A stretch of DNA of 9,953 nt from Nitrososphaerota archaeon (GTDB lineage Archaea > Thermoproteota > Nitrososphaeria > Nitrososphaerales > UBA57). The translations under genes were made by a program, and so were the position numbers. Below are positions 6,468-9,953 of the stretch, one piece after another (position 1 is the stretch's first letter; each line of letters starts with the position of its first letter). The notes beneath the pieces were generated by a model. It searched no databases. It worked only from the letters and a program-made list of their open reading frames with translations, and was not told the origin of the DNA. The stretch spans positions 1 to 9,953 of the forward strand of contig JACZWF010000039.1 of assembly GCA_022572285.1 (NCBI GenBank), written 5' to 3'.

Positions 6468-7391
6468 CTACTTATACCAATCATCGGCAGGCTCTGTAAG
6501 CCATTCCTCAGTGAAATCCTTCAGCCATTTCGAGTTGACCCCTCTCCAGCTGGAGTAGGCGATCGATCTATCGACCATGCTCTCCCCCCAGAAGTCCATT
6601 ACAACCCCCATTGAGTCGAATATCGTTCGGAATGCGTCGTTGAAGTTTCTTATCTTTGGGAACCGTATAGTCCTAACCCACATCCTCTGGGCACCCCGCA
6701 TCTTGGAAATGAGTTCAGCTTCTTCTCGTTTCCATATACTGATTTCCAGGTTTACTCTTTTGGGTGGTGAGACCGCCTGAAAACCGTCGATCCGTCCTAA
6801 CGCCTCTCTTGCTCCCTCTCGCAGGAGCCGTCGCATCGCGTCAAGTGAATAGCTTACGGCACTTGCTCTGCCCTGCGACATCTTGACAGAGAGTGATTGG
6901 ACTTGCGGCATGAAATCAGAGGCCTCGCGAATTGCTATGTTGTCACCGGTGAGCATGATTACTGGTATATTCTTTATTCCTGCGAGCCACTGGTAAAGCC
7001 TCAACTCTCCTACGTCTTCTCCATTGATCCTAACCCTCAAGTGAGGATACAATGTATGGCTTAGGAAACCATCAACAGTTGCTGCCTTTGAGTGATGACC
7101 ACAGAGAACAACCGCGTCACAATTTGTCAGGTCAAAGTAATTGATAAGCTCAATTTTACTATTAAGCTTAGCATGTTCAAGGTTCTGTCCTGTGAAGTGA
7201 GCATCTATTACCCTAATGTTGATGCCCTCAGAGCCTTCCCATAATCCTGCCGCTATTGCGTTTACATCTGCTGCCATCATATTCACTGATGACTCCCAAT
7301 AACCAGCGGTGTGAGGAAAACAGTCTCCTGGAGTATCCACCCCAGTGATTCCTTCCATGTCAGCAATTATCGCTATGCGTCCGTTTTTCAT
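6468..7391 (-). CDS. M55 family metallopeptidase (DppA-like D-aminopeptidase)
   Basis: The protein has 307 residues. M55 enzymes are zinc D-aminopeptidases that release N-terminal D-residues from short peptides. The metal and active-site residues of Bacillus DppA have clear counterparts: D11 and E13 in IADMEGITGV, H65 in VIDAHFTG, H100 in LCGHHSKAA, catalytic H112 in GFLSHT, and E129 in NGEDVGELRLYQ. A TGDN segment (MLTGDNIA, about 147-154) also matches the family. The C-terminal part (about 230-307, rich in Trp) is less familiar. No signal peptide is seen, so it acts in the cytoplasm. Substrate is not known; roles in peptide scavenging or in turnover of D-amino-acid peptides are possible. 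It is the last gene of the operon, 4 nt after the zinc-ribbon membrane protein gene. Confidence 0.88.
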   Translation of the reverse strand: MKNGRIAIIADMEGITGVDTPGDCFPHTAGYWESSVNMMAADVNAIAAGLWEGSEGINIRVIDAHFTGQNLEHAKLNSKIELINYFDLTNCDAVVLCGHHSKAATVDGFLSHTLYPHLRVRINGEDVGELRLYQWLAGIKNIPVIMLTGDNIAIREASDFMPQVQSLSVKMSQGRASAVSYSLDAMRRLLREGAREALGRIDGFQAVSPPKRVNLEISIWKREEAELISKMRGAQRMWVRTIRFPKIRNFNDAFRTIFDSMGVVMDFWGESMVDRSIAYSSWRGVNSKWLKDFTEEWLTEPADDWYK

Positions 7392-7395
7392 CGAG

Positions 7396-7677
7396 CTAGC
7401 CCCATATCAAATCAACGTCGCCGCTCTCTAAAGGGTTCCCAACCGTGAGGGCGGCCCAGGCGCGCCGTCTTTTTCCATCCTTGGCACCACACTCAGTACA
7501 CCTTGTCCGCCGTTTTAACCAATACAGGAGACCTGCCGACCAGAAGACAAGTCCTACAAACGCGTATCCGATCATTATTAGTCCCGTAAGGAAGAGCAAT
7601 CCAACTAGGCCGGGATGGTATCTCGTTTGATAATCCATCCCACAGTTATCACATCTTCTTATTTCAGGCTTTTTCAC
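7396..7677 (-). CDS. Small membrane protein with two cytoplasmic CxxC pairs
   Basis: This 93-residue protein belongs to no named family I recognise. CDNC (C9-C12) precedes, and CTEC (C60-C63) follows, a hydrophobic stretch at 23-54 long enough for a tight transmembrane hairpin. The two cysteine pairs would then lie on the same side and could share one zinc ion. KRR before and KRRR after the second CxxC suggest that side is cytoplasmic. The start is GTG 7677, inside the end of the kinase-like gene (14-nt overlap), and the stop is 4 nt before the M55 start, so it belongs to a translationally coupled operon. It may anchor or partner one of its neighbours; this is inference from context only. Confidence 0.8.
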   Translation of the reverse strand: MKKPEIRRCDNCGMDYQTRYHPGLVGLLFLTGLIMIGYAFVGLVFWSAGLLYWLKRRTRCTECGAKDGKRRRAWAALTVGNPLESGDVDLIWG

Positions 7678-8278
7678 GGTCCGTTTCGTCTCTTGCTAAT
7701 CTGGCGATGTATGTGGGTGCTAGGTCAATAGGGATTCTTTGTAGATTTAAGATGGCGTCGTAGTTACCTTCTGCGTCCCAGTCCAGATTATAGAACCTAT
7801 CTAAGTATTGCCTCGTTGCCTTGTCCCTTGTTTTGATTATCTTCTCAGCTTCCGATTTGCTGATGTACCGATCTAGCATCAATTTATCGACTCTATAGAC
7901 AAGCGGAGCAATAATTTTTACGCGCAAGACCTTTGGGTGATCTCTTAATAATGCCTGTCCACCTCTCCCAACAATCACGATTTTCCCTTTTTTGGCAAGC
8001 TCCTTAATTATAGTCCCTTCGAGACTAATTTGTGCTTCTTCTGCCGCGGAGATCAACGCTTTATTTGCAAAAATTGAGCCGATTATACCGCGAGATTTGT
8101 ATTCGTCTTCGGAAAAATCGAAGGATTCCGCATCGTAGACGTTTATGCCCATTCTTCTAGCCTCTTCAAGAAGAACCGTCTTGTCGAAGTATTGAAAATT
8201 TAATAGCTTGGCAACTCGTCTCGCAATAAATTCACCGTTAGTCCCTACCTGCCTTGAAATGGTGACGACATCTTTCAT
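7664..8278 (-). CDS. Cytidylate kinase-like family P-loop protein
   Basis: The protein has 204 residues and matches the cytidylate-kinase-like group (Cytidylate_kin2 type). The N-terminus VVTISRQVGTNGEFIARRVA (4-23) is the group's modified P-loop, SRQxGSxGxxIA, which lacks the canonical GK[ST]. YFDKTVLLEEA (30-40) follows, then VGRGGQALLRDHP (103-115), the conserved GRGG segment, and the lid-like basic region RVDKLMLDRY with RDKATRQYLDRFYNLDW (151-167). Members of this group are assumed to be nucleotide or small-molecule kinases, but most have no proven substrate, so cytidylate is not claimed. It is the first gene of a three-gene operon with a zinc-ribbon membrane protein and an M55 peptidase. 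Confidence 0.83.
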   Translation of the reverse strand: MKDVVTISRQVGTNGEFIARRVAKLLNFQYFDKTVLLEEARRMGINVYDAESFDFSEDEYKSRGIIGSIFANKALISAAEEAQISLEGTIIKELAKKGKIVIVGRGGQALLRDHPKVLRVKIIAPLVYRVDKLMLDRYISKSEAEKIIKTRDKATRQYLDRFYNLDWDAEGNYDAILNLQRIPIDLAPTYIARLARDETDREKA

Positions 8279-8298
8279 GTGGCAAAACTTCCACCCTG

Positions 8299-8312
8299 AC
8301 GTTCTATATTAG
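8299..8312 (-). promoter_or_regulatory. TATA-like box of the kinase-M55 operon
   Basis: The minus strand reads TCTAATATAGAACG, centred about 28 nt before ATG 8278, the spacing for a leaderless archaeal mRNA. The CTAATATA core is the same as that of the polymerase promoter, but no palindrome of the TACCGT type follows here. Confidence 0.55.
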
Positions 8313-8410
8313 AGTGAAGGAAATCCCAGTCAAGACAATTCGCACTGCCAAGTGACCAACTCAATCTATTTGCAATCAATGAATTTTTTCTTTTTGGGAA
8401 GACCCTAAGC

Positions 8411-8423
8411 CTCATATACATAG
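8411..8423 (+). promoter_or_regulatory. TATA-like box that supports the start at 8443
   Basis: CTCATATACATAG is centred about 26 nt upstream of ATG 8443 but only about 14 nt upstream of ATG 8431. A transcript starting at the usual distance would begin at or near 8443, so the second ATG is preferred. A T-rich tract (about 8384-8395) lies just upstream. Confidence 0.55.
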
Positions 8424-8442
8424 TATTGTTATGCGAAGCGCC

Positions 8443-9000
8443 ATGGGTAAAGATGAAAGGTTTGTTGACTTTAATGCCGACCTAGACAAGTTGGCATCCT
8501 CTATTGCAGATTATGCCAGGAAAGATGGTTTCACTGTGAAGGAGAATAGCGATCCTACACCCCCTCGATCCTGGTTTCAAATTCAAATGACGAAAAAGGG
8601 ATTGTTTCGTATTGCTACCGGGACCAGGAGGAGTCTTGATTGTATAATAAAGGGACATCCCGAAGATTTTGAGATCGCGATGGGAACTGGAGAATGGGGT
8701 AAGAACATTCTCTCTCACACAATTCTAGGAGTCATCACTCTGGGAGGCTCATTGTTAGTTATGGGCCTTGCAGTTGGTATCGGAACCGCAACATACAAGA
8801 GAGCTGAAAGTACGCTATGGAAGCAAATTAGAGCAAGGGTACAGGAACTTAAGAACACACATAAACCGGAAGGCCATTCTGGAGTTAAGAAGATCGATAT
8901 CGTATCGGCCAAAACAAATCGTTTCTGTACTAGCTGTGGTGAAGAGCTACCTTCTACCGCCAAATTCTGTGATTTATGTGGCACGAAACAAAAGCGGTGA
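8443..9000 (+). CDS. Membrane-anchored protein with C-terminal zinc ribbon, function unknown
   Basis: The protein has 185 residues from ATG 8443; ATG 8431 would add four (MRSA) but lies too close to the TATA box. The N-terminal domain (1-85) is soluble and mixed alpha/beta, with SWFQIQMTKKG and a basic GTRRS segment, and I do not recognise it. A glycine-rich hydrophobic stretch at about 89-118 (ILGVITLGGSLLVMGLAV) could be one long or two short membrane passes. A helix with WKQIRARVQELK comes next, then a C-terminal zinc ribbon, CTSC (162-165) and CDLC (176-179), followed by a KQKR tail. Such ribbon-plus-anchor proteins are common in archaea and usually uncharacterised. It is monocistronic as far as can be seen and is transcribed divergently from the kinase-M55 operon. 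Confidence 0.8.
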   Translation: MGKDERFVDFNADLDKLASSIADYARKDGFTVKENSDPTPPRSWFQIQMTKKGLFRIATGTRRSLDCIIKGHPEDFEIAMGTGEWGKNILSHTILGVITLGGSLLVMGLAVGIGTATYKRAESTLWKQIRARVQELKNTHKPEGHSGVKKIDIVSAKTNRFCTSCGEELPSTAKFCDLCGTKQKR

Positions 9001-9428
9001 TGTCCTCCCCTTCGTACACGAAACGCCATTCAGAGAAAGGTCTACCTTAGGAGTCGCATCTTCCGCCTCGCTTTATTGATCTCAAGTTGAGGAAGAGATA
9101 TAGCGAAAGCGCGCGCGGGAAATTCTTACTTTTCCCTAATGAAATTTTTCGAGGAAAGACATAGATGGAGCTCAAATCCGGAAGAAAGCTGATTATCTTA
9201 TCGATTTAAGCAATGCTACTCTTAAAGGTGATGTAAGCTCACATCGTTCAAACATGTCGAGTTACAACATACTAAATCCTGCCGATATGGTCTGCAGCTG
9301 TCTACATTCCCGAAGTGTGCACGATCGATCTCAGTTCTATCCGACTGAAGGATTTGGGGAATGCTTGGAGGCCGACTGCGCTTGCACTAGATTTCTCTGG
9401 GTTTGAGATTGCGTGCGTAGTCAAATAG

Positions 9429-9439
9429 CCTTTATAACC
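9429..9439 (+). promoter_or_regulatory. Orphan TATA-like box
   Basis: GCCTTTATAACC-like sequence is a good match to an archaeal TATA element. Transcription would be expected to start near 9460, just before ATG 9468 and ATG 9472. It may drive a small ORF, a non-coding RNA, or a long leader for the aminotransferase gene at 9726. Confidence 0.35.
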
Positions 9440-9467
9440 ATCTGCTGGGCTTCGGCCTTTTCTAGAA

Positions 9468-9653
9468 ATGCATGACGAGAGGACGATACCGGAAAAGTAT
9501 GAACTGCAAATGGTACGCTGTTCCCAATGCACTCCGGATCAATTGTGCACTTCCCATCACTACATCCCATCCGCAGGCGCAGATTTGCTCAAATTCTGGA
9601 GTCAATTATCTGAATCCAAGTGTTATCTGCGATTTGCTTTAGGTGAAACTTAA
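9468..9653 (+). CDS. Doubtful small cysteine-containing ORF
   Basis: This 61-residue frame starts 32 nt after the centre of a TATA-like box and contains CSQCTPDQLC (residues 18-27) followed by TSHHY, which could be a metal-binding cluster. No family is recognised. A second frame from ATG 9472 is also open for 56 codons, which weakens the coding case. It is listed because of the promoter and cysteines, and could equally be chance or part of an untranslated RNA. Confidence 0.2.
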   Translation: MHDERTIPEKYELQMVRCSQCTPDQLCTSHHYIPSAGADLLKFWSQLSESKCYLRFALGET

Positions 9654-9725
9654 GATCTTTAGAGAGTTTGTTAGGCCTCAAGAGCATGACCCCCAGATTT
9701 CAAAGAATCGGCAAGGTGGAGTAAT

Positions 9726-9953
9726 GTGCGAGGATATCGAAAATATTTTGAAGTAACAAGGAAATATGCCTATCTCAACAATGCATCTACGGGCCCCCTG
9801 TCCAACCTGGTTCGCGATGCTATGAGAAAATTCAATGATAACCGGATTTTACGAGGCGATTTGGATTGGCGGGGTTGGGGGGACACAGTAGAAGAAACTA
9901 GAAAGTTAGCTGCACAATTGATTCGGAGTAAGAAAAAGTGCATAGCTTTCCTA
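9726..9953 (+). CDS. Class V aminotransferase / cysteine desulfurase-like PLP enzyme (partial, N-terminus)
   Basis: The 76 codons in the window run off the right edge. After MRGYRKYFEVTRKYA the sequence YLNNASTGPLSNLVRDAM is the N-terminal signature of class V PLP-dependent enzymes (YLNNAxxGPL), and WGDTVEETRKLAAQLI followed by KKCIAFL fits the helix and strand that lead to the cofactor site. The class includes cysteine desulfurases, selenocysteine lyases, isopenicillin-N epimerase-like proteins and kynureninase-like proteins; the catalytic Lys and substrate residues are outside the window, so the reaction cannot be named. GTG 9726 is chosen as start because AAGGTGGAG, which resembles a Shine-Dalgarno sequence, lies 4-5 nt upstream; an in-frame stop at 9687-9689 limits any extension. 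The ATG at 9724 is in another frame. Confidence 0.82.
   Translation, partial: MRGYRKYFEVTRKYAYLNNASTGPLSNLVRDAMRKFNDNRILRGDLDWRGWGDTVEETRKLAAQLIRSKKKCIAFL

Larger units (their letters stand above)
9001..9725. other. 725-bp region without a confident gene
   Basis: No long ORF, tRNA or rRNA is recognisable on either strand. Plus-strand frames carry protein-like fragments that do not join: one around 9156-9280 (KKADYLIDLSNATLKGD) with no start codon, and another at about 9270-9428 (TIDLSSIRLKDLGNAW, LALDFSGFEIACVVK) in a different frame, also without a good start. This could be an eroded gene or chance. A TATA-like TTTATAA at 9431-9437 precedes a 61-codon frame listed separately. Confidence 0.4.

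Noticed and set aside
8715..9029. 104-codon minus-strand ORF
   Set aside because: Antisense shadow of the zinc-ribbon membrane protein, which has a promoter and a clear CxxC-CxxC C-terminus.
8768..9079. 103-codon plus-strand ORF
   Set aside because: Alternative frame overlapping the zinc-ribbon protein and extending into the gene-poor region; composition not protein-like and no start signals.
9301..9430. Possible tRNA suggested by a GGGTTTGAG T-loop-like string
   Set aside because: No matching acceptor stem, anticodon arm or canonical GTTCGA loop can be folded around it.
9302..9532. 76-codon minus-strand ORF
   Set aside because: No promoter, no motif, and composition like random translation; opposite-strand fragments look no worse.
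1..9953. CRISPR array, insertion sequence or integrase signs
   Set aside because: No regularly spaced direct repeats, transposase motifs, or terminal inverted repeats with target duplications were seen.

Overview
The window looks archaeal, from a genome of moderate GC. The evidence is an archaeal-type family B DNA polymerase, a RadA-fold protein, and AT-rich TATA-like boxes centred about 26-29 nt before the start codons of several first genes, which implies leaderless transcripts. A TACK-type lineage is possible, but the sequence seen here does not fix the phylum.

Region 1 (1-3799, all minus strand) is the notable part. It reads as a DNA-repair or mutagenesis cassette. A RadA-like protein with a zinc-ribbon-like N-terminus and ruined Walker A and B motifs is followed by two overlapping genes for small helical proteins that are paralogues of each other, then by a DUF72 TIM-barrel protein. 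Last comes a PolB2/Dpo2-like family B polymerase with a degraded exonuclease domain, whose gene runs off the left edge. The RadA-like operon and the polymerase gene each carry nearly the same 17-bp palindrome between TATA box and start codon (15 of 17 positions identical). This suggests one repressor controls both. The layout recalls the bacterial ImuA-ImuB-DnaE2 mutasome (a RecA-like protein without normal recombinase function plus an error-prone polymerase), but built from archaeal parts.

Region 2 (3875-4681, plus) is a second, divergently transcribed DUF72 gene. It is cut by one in-frame TAA, after which the conserved C-terminus continues in the same frame and ends in a PCNA-binding-like motif.

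Region 3 (4690-6147, minus) pairs a 6-phosphogluconate dehydrogenase of the short, about 300-residue type with a gamma-class carbonic anhydrase-like hexapeptide-repeat protein. A 320-bp stretch without a convincing gene follows.

Region 4 (6468-8278, minus) is a compact three-gene operon: a cytidylate-kinase-like P-loop protein, a small membrane protein with two CxxC pairs, and an M55 (DppA-like) metallopeptidase. Divergent from it, 8443-9000 (plus) encodes a single-anchor membrane protein with a C-terminal zinc ribbon.

Region 5 (9001-9725) holds no confident gene, only weak traces of possible decayed coding sequence and an orphan TATA box. At 9726 a class V aminotransferase gene begins and runs off the right edge.
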